Below, one piece after another: positions 33,870 to 47,337 of a stretch of DNA of 64,000 nucleotides. The stretch spans positions 271,396-335,395 of the forward strand of contig SSBO01000003.1 in assembly GCA_005281725.1 (NCBI GenBank), read 5' to 3'. How positions within the stretch are numbered: position 1 is the first letter of the stretch; the number at the start of each line of letters is the position of its first letter. The translations under genes were made by a program, and so were the position numbers. Source of the stretch: Wuchereria bancrofti (Eukaryota > Nematoda > Chromadorea > Rhabditida > Onchocercidae). Under the pieces are notes generated by a model that did no database searches, had not been told where the DNA came from, and worked only from the letters and a program-made list of their open reading frames with translations.

Positions 33870-36800
33870 TTATAAAAGATCAATTTCTTCAATATCAAAT
33901 TGATTTTCTTCATCATCTATTAGAGATCTCTTATTTGTTGGAGACTGATTTACAGTAAAATTTGCACATAGTGCAGAATTCATTGATGCAAGCACTTGAT
34001 ACTGATAATTATTCAGCGTTCGTGGTTTTATAAGTCTAATTAATGGAAGTGTCCTGCAATTATCTGTAACTGTCTCTTTTCACTAAGAACTCATAATTCA
34101 TCCCTTCATCAGATTAATGATGGATTTCATTGAAAATCATTCCAAATTGTTTATCAGCTAGTTTCTGAATACAACAATGTGGAATATGAATTTATAAATT
34201 TTCCATTGAAAATTATTTCTGATAAAGTTGAAATATTTAAAATCATATAAATTCCTATGCAAAGCCACGGACAAGATTCGTTTTTCGAGAATATGAAAAA
34301 GATTCCTTACAGAGTTAAAACCTCTCCATAGGTATGTGGAGGAAAAGCAGCATAAATTTCTTTTTCTTTACTGAATACTTGAAAACCGTCTTCAAGACAA
34401 TGGGGTTTATAAAAGCGATACAATCCTTTACCTACAACAAAATACGTTTGATAACCAGAAATTTCAGTTCTCTGAAAACTTGGAGAATGAAAAGTGACTC
34501 AGTGAGAGGTACTTAAAGTTGAATTGGCAAAGCAGTTATAGTTTGCACTTTTCTCAACTTTGAACAACTTTTATTGAAAGAATCAACACTATTTGCAAAT
34601 TGATCTGGAATCTCACCTTGCCTACTCTTGCATCCAAAATTATAAAAAATGGTAGATCGAGCTGCTACCTGAAGTAGAACCAATTACCTTGTTAACAGTG
34701 AAATTAGTAACTTTTTATGACTTTTTCTTGCTATAATTTTTCTGCTTCATCAACAGAATACCAAACAACAACAGGCTAACAGCTGATGGTTCAGGGTTAA
34801 TTGCGAATTTAGAACTTTATTTTTGGTTATAGAAAGACCGCTCTATTCTGCAAACTTTTCTGAATTTGAAACTAAGTATATCTGATTTAAATGTGATTTA
34901 AAAATAGAAATCTCAGAAATTAAAGATTCGTAAATGAAGTACACCTACTTCGCCCATATAAGAGCTTAGAACAGAATCCATTCGAACTTCCCAACGGCTA
35001 AGCGCTGAATCGAAAAGACTTATATTATTGAGAATGTCCAAATATGATGACAAAGATGGAGCAAAATTCAGCTCATGTTCATGTAAGAACATCACCAGCT
35101 ACAAAATACTTAAAAATTGAAGTTTATTAAAATCAACCACTTGACTTTTTCAAAAAGAAATGCTTCCAAATCATCTTAAAAAATTAAAATAGGATACATA
35201 TCAATACAATTCAAATGTCTTTAAATGAAAATCTATAAATTAGTAACCTTGTCAGCATTCATACCACTTTTGTCAAGCACCTCACTAACATCATCCTTGG
35301 GAGGAAAATCTCTTGAGTAAATTTTTCTTAATTCAATTTTCAATTTTCCTTCAGCTTTCTTCCAATCGCTATCAGCTTTGTCGCACCTTCATGTATTAAA
35401 TTTGAACAATTTTTTTTGAACAAAACCAATCAACTAAAGGAAAGATGGCAGTACAAGTACGACTATACTAATCCTTTAATAGAACGAAATCTTAATGTTT
35501 TTAACAAGACCTGTTGACTTTCCTAACTTGAGCAGAATTTTTCGTAATTCAATTTTCAACTTTTCTTCAGCTTCCTTCCAGCCGCATTTCTGCATCTCTT
35601 AAGAAAACTCCAACAAACCAATGTTATGTGAAAGAGAATTTTATACAAATACCTTTTCGCATAAAGAAGCTTTCCTAAACTATGATATGGATCAACTAAT
35701 GTTGAGGAATGAAGAGGACAAATTTCATTAAATTCCCTGCGACCATCGATACATAATTGCAGATTGTGAATTGCTGTTCTTATGTCACCTGCAGTGAAAT
35801 ACAGAGATACATAAACCGGTTGTACACAACTATATTTACTACTTAATTACAGAGAGAAAGAATTAGAGACGAGGAGGCACAGAATTTGAAAATGGTCACT
35901 GAAACAAAAAAAAAAAAATGTCGAAAATTGAACATAAAGTACTAAAAATCTACTGAAAAAAAATTTACATCTCAAATAAAATATCCTTCAATAAAAAGTT
36001 TCAATTTTATAAAAGGACCCGTTGTAACTTATTTCAAATTTAGATCCAAATTTTATCAACTGATAACTGTTATTAAATCAAGACAAGTATAATAAAGCAC
36101 ACTTAGATACCAACCATTGGAATTCTCGGCAATTTTTTTAATTTGTGACGGTGATGCGTTAACGTTCAACAGCAAAGCAATCCTTCGTAATGCTTTCGAT
36201 AAGAAAACGGTTGCGGAAGCATTGAAAGATAATTCATCAAAGCCTAGTTGACAACGAATATTTGCAGGTAAAATACGTTTTGGACTTAGATACCAGCAAG
36301 AATTAACATCACTCATGATAAATATATACATACAAACTGTGTTCTTGATGGTTTTCCTTAGTGTTGCATGTAGTATCGATGGATCTCTGCAATTTAAAAA
36401 AAAAACACATGAAATAGATCTGTACAGATTACCATAACTAAGAATAATGAATCGTGCATCATTAATCCTCTACATTGAGAAAAGAAAGAGACTTGCACTT
36501 AAAGTTATATTTCTTTTTTCATTCGACATCGAATTAAATTTGATTTATGAACTTTATTTAAAAAAAAGCAATTAAAATAAGTCCGGCGAAATGAAATAAG
36601 TAAAAAAAAAAGCATGACTTTGCTATAAACCTAAGTAGAAAGAATCTAACAAGATCCATAGTTTAGCAGATTTTCTTTAGCAAAAGTATTACTGATAAAA
36701 AACATTCGGCAGTTGCTCGACAAGTATAACTTTCTGTGAAACTGATTTTTCAATAGATCCACGATCCGATGACTTCAAAAATTCAGTAAATTTCCTGACC

Positions 36801-37966
36801 TAAAAACAAATGAAGTATCATAACACTGACGATGGAATTTGAAACTGTTGAGCAAGCTGTGCAATGATTTTAAAAAGGTTTTAAAAATTTCTATTCAGAA
36901 TTTCTACTCCCTACAAATTGTTATTATTTTGGGACAATTAAAACAAGATTGAATTCTCGTTTCCCTTCGAACTCGTCGAAATATATTTTAGGCAATTGCA
37001 TCATGATAGCTAAAAGGTAAACAAACAAAGTGCTAAAATTACAGTGCAAAAAAATTATGAGTTGGTTTTCATTCAATAGCTGTATCTTGTAAATTATTGG
37101 ATTAATGTTTCACCATTTTCCACAAATGCATTACTAGTACTTTTTACAGAAACTATAAAAAAAAAAAGTCCACAAACTTATTAGCAGTAAGTTCAACAAC
37201 ATAAAAAATATAGCTTGCCTGATTTTCCTCATAAACAATTTCCTCTCCTTCCGGATCATAAAACACATCGTAGGATTCGGAACAGTTCCATTCAATTAAT
37301 TCAAGTTTCAACTCACGACATAACATTTTCACAGCTGTTGTTTTACCACTACCAGTGGGTCCGGTAAGCAAAAGTAATTTACATCTACGACATCGTCCTT
37401 CTTTCATTTGCATCCATCGTCTCAGCTGAAAAACAGCAGTAACAAACAGATATATTATTAGGAAGGAAAATATTCTGAAATTACAAAATATCGATGTAAT
37501 CATATATTTTAGCCTAATCATCATTGCTTATCTAATCAGATGTAAAAATTTTATTATCTTCTGCACCACTAAATAGAAGCAAAATCGATTGCAAAACGTA
37601 AAATAAAAATACCTCATCAATCTTTTTCGGATTTACAGCTAATTGTTCGACATTTTGAAGAGGAAATCGATCGATTAGCGAAAGAGTACAGTCTTCTTGA
37701 TGTGAACTACAGCAAAGTGTTACTTCGGGATGCACCTTGATTTCTTCATAATCTACGGTCACGTTATCAACAGAAATACGTGAAGTATACTTTTTATTCT
37801 GAAGCTGAAATAAAATATGCTTCGTATGGAGGGAGAGAGAGAGAGAGAGTGACTTATCACGTTATTTCCAATAAATGTATTTATTTCACGTTGGATAATT
37901 GTAGTATTCCCCATCAGTAATTTATATGTTTATTAAGCAGTAATTCTTAATTACCCTGTGATCCAT
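33870..37966 (-). CDS. rad17: RAD17-type checkpoint clamp-loader subunit (519 aa, ten exons)
   Basis: Exons (minus): 37955-37966, 37613-37804, 37219-37425, 36693-36799, 36115-36386, 35653-35788, 35248-35386, 34949-35098, 34311-34471, 33870-34053; all phases fit. RAD17 with RFC2-5 loads the 9-1-1 clamp on damaged DNA in the nucleus. Seen: RFPLQNVEQLAVNPKKIDE before the ATPase, Walker A GPTGSGKT (90-97), the RAD17 block FTEFLK...VILVEQLPNVFYQ (Walker B region 161-169, with Gln166 where vertebrate RAD17 has Asp), IFIMSDV, GDIRTAIHNLQL (sensor 2-like), LGKLLYAKR, the domain LVMFLHEHELNF, RFYKPHC, and an acidic end DIEEIDLL. Length matches the nematode orthologue better than the 681-aa human protein. 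Exon 3 uses a GC donor. The very short first exon (MDHR) is the least certain. Confidence 0.9.
35511..35588 (-). pseudogene. Decayed duplicate of a RAD17 exon inside the RAD17 gene
   Basis: In the intron between exons 6 and 7 the minus strand encodes CGWKEAEEKLKIELRKILLK, very close to CDKADSDWKKAEGKLKIELR of exon 7. TGCAG lies before it and GTCTTG after it, but the conserved frame does not match the incoming phase, so inclusion would shift frame. Confidence 0.75.
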
Positions 37967-40084
37967 TGTTGTTTGATTTGAATTGCTCGATGATTCAAAC
38001 GATGAACAAAACCAAGTGACTGACATCATTTGTCTCTTCCAAAAATCTGCAATATGCGCATTTTCCCCCTTTAAAAATCTTAACAAAATTACTAAACTGA
38101 GATATAAAAATCTTTCTTTCTTTCATCTAATTCTTTTACTTCCTCTTCCTCTTCCAAAAAAAAAAAAAAAAGAAAAAGAAAGAAAAAAAAGTTAAAAATA
38201 TAAGTTAAAATTGATCAGATATTCTAAATTACCCATTTTACTTCTATACTTTTCACAAACCACAACATAATATATGAATTTTAGAGAGACAGAAAGGAGC
38301 AAAAGGTAATTCTATTCAAAATAAGCATTTCTTTACAAATCTGATATTATTTAGATAGTAGCAGATCAAAAATAACACACTAATTATAAAATACTTACAA
38401 TGCTCAAAATATTTTAAATTGTTTTACAACCATAGTATACTATTCTGAGGTTGCTACCAGCCAATATATATTTGAAAACACTGCAACACAGAACAACGAA
38501 TTTCGTTTCTTTTTTTTTTTCTTTTTACTTGTTCTCTATTTGATCCCGTCTATTAAAAATTTTAAAATATAAGCAGAATAAATAAAAATAAGAGGTAAAA
38601 ATTTTAGAATAAAAAATTTGCGCATATCTTTTTCAAAGAAATATCTATTATGCAATTTCATGATATCATTTGCAACTAACCAACAATTAAGAATAAATGA
38701 GGTATAGCTTGATTAATTGATTACATTGTAACCTGAGTAATGTATATATCACATTGTAAACCTATGATTAGAGTAAAAAATGAAACTTAAACGTGTGTGC
38801 ATGCATCAATAATGCATATTTGCTATTTTAACTGATGAAATTTGCAACCTGATAAAATTTTGAAATAACGTACGTATGCCTAGCATATTTGAATGAAATT
38901 AGCAAAAACAATAAATATATACAAACAACTCCTGTCAATATAACATAACAACGTACAAAATTAAATCACTGAAATAAATGTAAAAATGCAAAAAATGCAA
39001 AAAAAAAAAAAAGAAGAGTTAAACATTTTGAAGCCGTATATTCTTTCGTATCTTTTTTTTTTTTTTTTCAATATAAATACCAGAGTTTTTGAAAGGAAAA
39101 ATATGGTAATCAAAATGATTAATATAGAAAATGAATCACAGCATGAATGTAACAAATTCCTGGATTCTATAACAACTGATTTTATAGATATGATCATTCC
39201 TAATTCTATGATGGAAATTTAAAGTGTAAAATTTCTATAGTAATGGAGCTATAGAAAAGTAGAATATACTTTGAATTAAAACAAATTGGAAAAGATTTAA
39301 ACTATCCATATTAGGGATAGAGATTAGAAATCCAGGAATTGCAAAAACAACAATCAAAACATCCTAATTAATGATATAACTATGCTCTAAATATCATCAT
39401 AATACTAAAGCAACTTAAAAGATTTCACAAAAGAAAAAATGCCAAACTAGGCATTATCACAGTGCCGGTAGCAAAATAGTGGACCGTCTTATGTCTGGCA
39501 AAATTCAATGCCATAATTAAGATATTTTTCATAATTAAATAAAAAACTATAACAAGTATTATCACCATATATACAAAAAAAAATCAGTCAACTGCAAATG
39601 TAATATCAATACAAAATCAGCGATAAAAAAAGAATATTCATCGAATCACCAATATAAAAAAACCTGTTGATTTTTTCCCTTAAGTATCACTCTCTAAATA
39701 TTTCTCACTTATGTGCTGACTTATTCAGAATAACTTTGAAAGAGGAAAGACAGAAAGAGAAAGATAATTTGATAAATTTGATGCCCAAGTTCAGAAGCTT
39801 AAAAGAGCCGATTGGTTAGCCTATATTTCTTTCATTTCAGTTCTTTTTTTTTTCACGAAAAATAAAATGAGTGCAATTTAAATTATTTCACAAAATTTAA
39901 TTTGGACTGGATAAGAAAATAACATAACTGCAAGATTGCAAGTCTATAATCCATCAAAGGCCACATATGTTTACGAAATGTACAACAAATACAGAATAAA
40001 CAACAAACGAGACCTAAGTAGAACTTGATATCATACTAAATAACCCTTTGCAAATACCACTGAAAATGCAAAAAAAAAAAAAAA

Positions 40085-40116
<32 letters not shown>

Positions 40117-40170
40117 CCAAAAACTGTTGCATGTAACGAACCATATAAGGAAGAAAATCGTTGTATATTA
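37967..40170. other. Region between the RAD17 and FHA-PHD genes
   Basis: It holds the RAD17 upstream region and the 3' flank of the FHA-PHD gene. There are A-rich and (AG)n tracts near 38155-38190 and 40070-40110. No coding sequence is supported. Confidence 0.6.
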
Positions 40171-43100
40171 TCAGCTTGTTTTGTTTAATTCCCTACAACC
40201 ACAATTGAAATCATCAGAATTACCAACTGTTACACCATGTTCTGTTACACATTCCATATGATACCATCGGCAGCAGTAATCACATTGCACCTATAAAATT
40301 ATACCTTTAAATTTCAGTGAGAAAATCTTTTAAATTAATTTTTCGAAATGGTTCGAAAAACCACTAATCTCTTTTAACCATAACCGCAATATGTAAATAC
40401 AATTATTTAGTCCATAAAGTAGGACAAGAAATGTTACTTTTAGTAAATCTTCTAATCACTAAAAATCTTTTTGCAACAATTGTAACGCTGTTATATTGCT
40501 TTCTTCTAGACACTTAAATTATTCTTCGACTTTTGCGAATGTAAATCTTTCATGTTGTTTGATAAGTGCTAATTCTGATTAAGACTTCAAATAATTTCGG
40601 ATGAATATTCAAAGTTAAATTTTAAATATCAAAAGCTTTCACAGAATTAAACATTACAAGTAAAAAATAATTTAATAAACAAACTTAACCAATACATACC
40701 CAAACAACACTTTCACTTTGTGGTTTTTTGCAACCTGACCTAGCATCACATTGTTTTTCTGGATCATGATATGTCCATTCATCAAATACTATTGGAGCAT
40801 GTGCTGCTTGTAATGGTGTAACCACTGGTTTCATCTTTTCCCACTCAACACTGCTCGTTTCCAATGATAACTCTGCAACAATCAAATATTTCCTCTATAA
40901 ATAGGAATTGCTAAAAATTAAAAATAACAAACCCAATCTGATTAACAGAATCAGAAATACCTCCCCTCAATACCTTATAATGTCCTGACATTATGAACTT
41001 CGTAACACAGAAGATCTCTTAGGAAATTTCTCCCCCCCCCCCCCCCCCAAAAAAAAAAAAACAAACATTGATGATGTTCAGTTCCATATGACATAAGTTT
41101 TTTTTCTTCCTTTTTTTTTAATAAATTCGAAACAAATATTTCGAAATAAAGATTTTCAATTTATAGAGGAGTTTCCTAACTGGCATATACATCCAACTGG
41201 TAATTCAAATTTCAAAAAGAAAAAAAAAAGCGGTGAATGGTGAAAGGGAAGCAAAACTGTGTGATTTGAACAAAAACATGATTTAATTGAAAGCAATCAT
41301 TTTGGTATTTGACCTGGTTAACAGAATTGAACAAGTAAAGAAAGCCCGAAGATAAAGTGTTTTATTTGTTTCTTTATTAAGTGCAGAAAAAAAGAAAACA
41401 ACACAACAATCGGCGACACGTACACCAGTGGTGTACCCATTATCCTATCATATCATAAATGTCAGTTTTAGATTTATTCATAAAATACACTTTCAGTTAG
41501 ATTTAAAATTGCAACTTAATTTTATTGTAACTATCATTTACAATTTTAAAGCAAACTGTTACTAGTGAAAAAATAAAATAAAATTAACCGATACGAAGAG
41601 AAAGATATTTGGATACACCACTGAAACACACAATCAACCACACATATAACCAAAAAAAAAAAAAAATCACCCGCACTGTGACTTACCACTTTCGCTGGAC
41701 GATGATCGCTTTTTCTTTTTACGTCCTTTCTTTCGAATATTTGTGGAAGAGGTAGCAATTCCTTTATTTGATTGCTTTCGTGGTACTTTACTTAATGAAC
41801 GTGATTGACGATTTGTTTTGTTCATTTTTTTCTTGTTTACACCACCATTACCGGAAGTATGTCCAATTTTACGTTGCGATGTCGTACCCCATGTTCTACG
41901 AATCGGAGAAGGTGATGAAGAACTCATAAATGATGAATTGCTACTTTCATTATCAGATTCTGGTAATGTTTGTCTCTTCTTCATCATATCAAAAGCTCTT
42001 TCAATCTTTTCAGCTGCTGATGTACCTGGTTGATTTTTTGGTAAAGTTTGTAGTTTCTTTAAATTTTTTCTCCTTTCTTCCTTATCATTTTCGGAATCAG
42101 AACTAATGCTATCACTACTAGACGATCTCTTCTTTTTCTTCTTTTTCACTGTTACTTTCTTCTTCGTTATATTTTCCGAGGTGAGATAATCTTTTTTTGG
42201 TCGACCACGTTTCCGTCCAATACCATTATCAGAATCTATAGCTTTCGAAGATGTTATATTTTTTGCTGATGAAGCGCTCTTTCCTTTCGTAATATTCTTC
42301 TGTTGTTGTTTCTTTTTTGTAATTTTCTCTGTGCCACTTGAATCACTTTTACAGCTTCTATTACCAGTATCATCATCTTCATCATGTGTATATACTTTCC
42401 TGAAATTAACATTTATATCTTCCTCTAATTTTTCACATATTTTTTTTATTAAACATATTGTCCTAATCATTTCAAAATTTAATACATTCTAGTAGTGAAA
42501 GTTAACTTTCTTATGCACAACACAGTAACTGTACAAAAAGGACTCATATTAGTTAAGTCAGGATACTACTAATTTTAATAATGTAATATCAGTAGAGGTA
42601 TGTTTTAACTGAAGTCGAAAGATTAATAAAGAGATTCCAAGCATTTTTTGCCTTTACTATCCTGTGTTATTAAGAATCCCTAGAAGTCCATACGAAGAGC
42701 AAAATTTGACAGTTTTTTTTTTCTTTTTGGCTATAAAAACTTAAATAGAAATCTGACAAATGAAACATTCCTTGCTCATGTAATTGAAAAAAAAAGCAAG
42801 ATTGTTTCAACGAATTGGATTAATCTTATTTTTTATTATTAATTATTAAAAATGACCTCGTTTGTGTTGGCACTGTGATTTTGTTAGTACTCTTCCTTGC
42901 AAGATGATGCCATGCCACTTCAGTTAAATCATTTAATAACATAGCTACCTGAACAAAAAGAAAATAACATGATTTATGGGTAGGAATCTTTTGCGAATAA
43001 TTCTGTGCAAGTTTTCTTGTCATATATTTTTCAGCTTCAAAATATAAATCATTCTTTCAGTTACAATTTACAAATTATTACAAGCTTTACTCGGCATGTC

Positions 43101-46100
43101 AAATGTACTTCTTTATGCTAATTATCCGGAATATATTTAATGATGAAATAAAAAAAAATTATCAATCAATTTATAACCTTAACTTTCTACTTAACTTTAA
43201 AACTATTTATCCATTGATCGTTACTATGGATAGTTCTCTGCCATATTATCACATCAGTGAAAATATAGTAAAAGAGATACCTCGTTATTTTTGCGTCGTC
43301 TTTTTGGTGCAACTTTTTGTTCCAATACAATAGGTGTTTGAGTAGGTGAACAGGATGAATCCGAATGACCATGCCCACGTCCTACAAACATTACTGTGAC
43401 ATGTACACATTAATATTTTACTAAAAGTATAAGATAAAGTTCCGAAAAGAAAACACTTCACATTTTACCTATATATTTGAGATTCAAATCATGCAAATAT
43501 GAGTGCCTAGTCAAATAAGACTATTCCATCCCAAAAAAAAAACAAACATAACTTACAGGTTTCAGCAGAAAACTTAATAATAAAAAAAAAAAAGTGTGAA
43601 GTTTTAGAGAAAAACAAATGAAGATGATTACAAACTTTTTGGTGATTGATGAGGTGGTGAACATAATGTTTCAGATGGCTTTGGTTCCTCTGTGGTAAGA
43701 ATATCTTGCTTAACGATTGATGTATTGGGTAATTCAGAAGAACTGGATGCTGGTGTAGATACACGTCTTGGTGGACCACAATCTTCTAACAAATCTTCCG
43801 TTAACTCTTCCAAACCAGACAATCGACTATTTCGTTCAGCATTTTCTAGAAATAAGTTTAGTAATTAAAATGTGATAGAGCTATATGTGGAAAAAATAAA
43901 AAAAGAATATGCTGTTGATGATTTCTTGAACATATTACAATATATCCCATTTAAAATGCAGCGAATTATATCAAATAAAAAGAAAAAAAAAATATTTGGA
44001 ATTTCGAATTTTTTTAAAAAACAAGTTCCTACGGATTATCCATAAAAATCAATTACAAATATACCTCTTTGTAACTCCTCCATGGGTTTTTCTTGTGTCA
44101 TAACTGAAGATGCTGTAGATGACATCGACATTTGAGAAAGCATAGCAGATGGTACAGATCTAGCTGCTGTTGAAGTTACTGCACCCATATTCATGGTAGT
44201 CATGGATGTTGGTGCAACATTTGAAACAGTGAAAATACTACCGGTACTTATTGGAGCAGAAATTCTATCATTATTAAACCTTCGTTCACTACCTGATATT
44301 GCTGCTGATTTTGTTAGAGTTGGAGCTTGAAGTTGAGTTGCAGTTTGAGCCTGAACTTGGATTGGAGCATGAATTGCTGTTATTGGTGATAATGATAATT
44401 GAGATGATACTGCTGCTGCTGCTGCTGCTGTTGCTGTTGTTGCTCGTTGAATACCAACAATACCGGTTGATACACCAGTACCGAACATAGCTGCTGTTGC
44501 TTGTTGTTGTTGATTTTTGGGTGGACTTGGCACCGAACTATCACATTCCATACGTTTTACACAATCAATAGCTGATGGAGTAGCAATTACTTGAGACGAA
44601 GAGCAATCCGTCGTTAATCTTGAAATCCTTTGCGCATCAACTATTCGAGAATTTGTTGAATAATGATGTTGACGTGTAGCTGTTGTCCCACTATTTCGAG
44701 TAATCGGAATGTTTCCTGATACTGTAGCAGAAATTGGAATTCTAGCTGAACGTGAAGCTGATGTATGATGCGCTAAAGAGTGTAATAACTGATTGTTCTG
44801 TGCATTGATATTTTGGCTAACAACTGAATGGTCGGTGATTGGCGCAATTGTTGTTGTTGATCGCTGAGAGCATGGACCTGTAACAGCAGCAGAAGATGCC
44901 ATTTGAAATGTGATATTCGAAGTTAGCCTTGGAGAAGATACTTCCTCGGATACAACAGCACGTAGTCGATTATCACCAGTTGTTCCCATAAAAGATGAAC
45001 TGTCAGAAGCAATTTGCGCATTTGCACCCATCCATGCTGCATTAGTTAATTGACCATATTGCTGAAAAAAAAAAAAAACCATCTACTCTACATGATTTGA
45101 AATATGAAAATATTTCAATTACTTAAAATTGTACTGTTTCAAAAATATTTGCTGAGCATTAAATTTTAGAAAAGATAAACTTACCGCAGCAGTAGCTGCA
45201 ACAGCTTCTACTTGTTTCTGTTGTTTTAGTTGATGCTGCTGAAATTGCTGAGCAGCTGTGGACGATTGTGATGGCCAAGGATTTTGAGGCCATAATGAGT
45301 GTAAATATGCGGAACTAAGCTGTGGAAAAGCTGCTTGATAATAACCAGGAAACCTTTGCAAATTATAAAATGGAGCTGCTGCTGCTGCTGCTGCTGCACC
45401 AGCTGTAGCTGCCGGATTTTGCCATGAACTGGTCAATTCCATCGATGGATTAGCCAATGGTAATCGAGATGTTGCTGTATGCAAATTTTTTCCATCACCA
45501 ACAAACATCTATAATGATGTAGAAGATGAAGATATCAACATGATCAGAAGAGATAAAACATGGAAAATTAGAATATTATTCACAAAAAATAAACTATAAT
45601 TTAAAAAATTTCCTAGTGTCCTTTTCACTGTCCAGGTTTATGCACTTATCTATGAATTAACTTTTGTAGGAAATTGAACTTTGTCATCCATCTATAAACT
45701 AACTATTTAAATCATTTATCACTTTAACAGCTTATCGGTAATTCATCCATTGATGATAAAACTGATCTAAATTGAGTTTCTTTCTCTTCTACCTATGCTC
45801 TTTTTCTCTAGACAAAAAGAAAATTGAGAAAAAGTAAATAGAATTGTTTACCTGGGATAAATCCTGTCGCGCATTACCCATAATTGTTATAGGACGTCTA
45901 CGATCATTCAATCGATGAGCTGGCGCTTCTTCAAACTGAAATCAGAAAACTTTGAAATTTTGAACATAACATTTTATTTCCACATACAATAGAAAATGAT
46001 TATAAATAATTAGCATCGAAAAATTATATTCCATCATTTTTCATTTACTGCAATATTTCTGTTCAAAATGATACGATACCATTTGCTAGTCTTAGTGCTT

Positions 46101-47337
46101 ATTTTCAAATCATTAATTTTTCGTCAACAATACAATCAGCTCATATTTGCTGAAATTAAAAAGCAATAAACATACAACAAATGTAAATTCCGCAGAAGTT
46201 TGCGGTCCATAGCAACCGGGTTTAATAGCTGCACCATTTACATGTCCAAATTTGATTACATCACCTTGCTGTAACTCAGCTTCACCTGATACCTGAAAAT
46301 TTTTGAAATGAACAAATGAAATGAGAACTGATTATGATGATTATAAAAAGAAATATTAACAAGAAATCACTACAGCTATAAAAATTACTAACCCTAAAAT
46401 CGTTGACATAAGTGCCATTAAGGGAATGATCTTTTATAAAACATGCATAACGATCACGTTTTGCTTTTACAAATATTGTTGTGTGCTCTCTTGAGATCAT
46501 ATTACTGAAAATATATTAATGCAACACATCTAATATAAAACATTGTTGAAATATCAGTAGCAAAGAATTCTTATTAAAAGACTGAAATATGAATAAACTA
46601 ATAACAATATTTTTAAGTTGTAGAATGATATGTCGACATAAGAATCGAAAAAATGAAATGTAATTATGTAGTAAATAAAGTTGATTCAACATTAGTGAAA
46701 TTTAAATTAGTTAACTTTCTAGGCCTTTTAAGAGTGGTTCTTTAATCCAAAATTTTCTTTTTTTTTTTTGTTTTTGAAGCCTGAACAAACTATATTTTTC
46801 AAAAAATCTGAGTATTTGGATACCTGTGCACTTGTGAAATTAGGACAACATCAACTAAATCAGGATTCCTCCCAATTTTCGTCGTTTGGTACCTGGAATG
46901 TTTGATATAAACAGTTGATAAGCAGAAAATTAAAATAATTAAAGTAAAGTCGTAATAAACGATATTTTTGAAAAAAAAAAAAAAAACAATACAGTAAGAA
47001 TATTAATAATGAAATAAAATATGTACGCCAAAATGAATAAACAAGTATTATTATTAACATAAATAATTTAGTGTCACATATCCTTTTTGCCTCAATGTCA
47101 TCAACCCGAAATCTGAGCTAAGAACTACATCCAAATCATACTCATAAGTGTTTCATTTCATTTCTTTAAAAGAGAATGATGCAATAAGAGAATGACGTTT
47201 CAGGTTCTAGATTAAAATTCATAACGACTTAAATACAAATGCAATGAAATTAAAACTTACAAAAGGACCGTATCATCTGGTAACAGCGATTGCGAACTTT
47301 GACTGACATGTAAACGACGCAATTGATAGATTGCCAT
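40171..47337 (-). CDS. FHA plus PHD nuclear protein (1062 aa, 13 exons; TCF19-like architecture)
   Basis: Exons (minus): 47261-47337, 46824-46892, 46393-46504, 46176-46292, 45852-45935, 45185-45508, 44065-45061, 43636-43845, 43281-43381, 42857-42948, 41687-42399, 40700-40872, 40171-40290; all phases fit. The N-terminal FHA domain (about 1-125) has TKIGRNPDLVDVVL, ISREHTTI and DHSLNGTYVND, the usual phosphothreonine-binding residues. The middle is low complexity: Ala/Gln-rich, then Ser/Thr-rich (exon 7), a short charged helix ELQRENAERNSRLSGLEELT, and a Lys/Ser-rich part with an AT-hook RKRGRPKK (about 790-797). The C-terminal PHD finger (CDARSGC, VQCDYCCRWYHMEC, FNCGC) has the Cys4-His-Cys3 set and Trp, so histone-tail binding is likely. 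Human TCF19 joins the same two domains in 345 aa; orthology is inference. It probably works as a chromatin reader or transcription regulator. Confidence 0.85.
41032..41062. repeat. C17 run joined to an A run
   Basis: Seventeen C residues (41032-41048) run straight into about a dozen A residues, in the intron before the PHD exons. It is a probable place for sequencing length errors. Confidence 0.9.

Noticed and set aside
34311..34322. Earlier donor GAG/GTTTTA for RAD17 exon 9
   Set aside because: It would give phase 0 and an immediate stop in the last exon; the donor GTAAGG at 34310 gives phase 2 and a continuous protein.
44299..44490. Leu-rich open frame on the plus strand
   Set aside because: It is antisense to the Ala/Gln/Ser repeats of the FHA-PHD exon 7.
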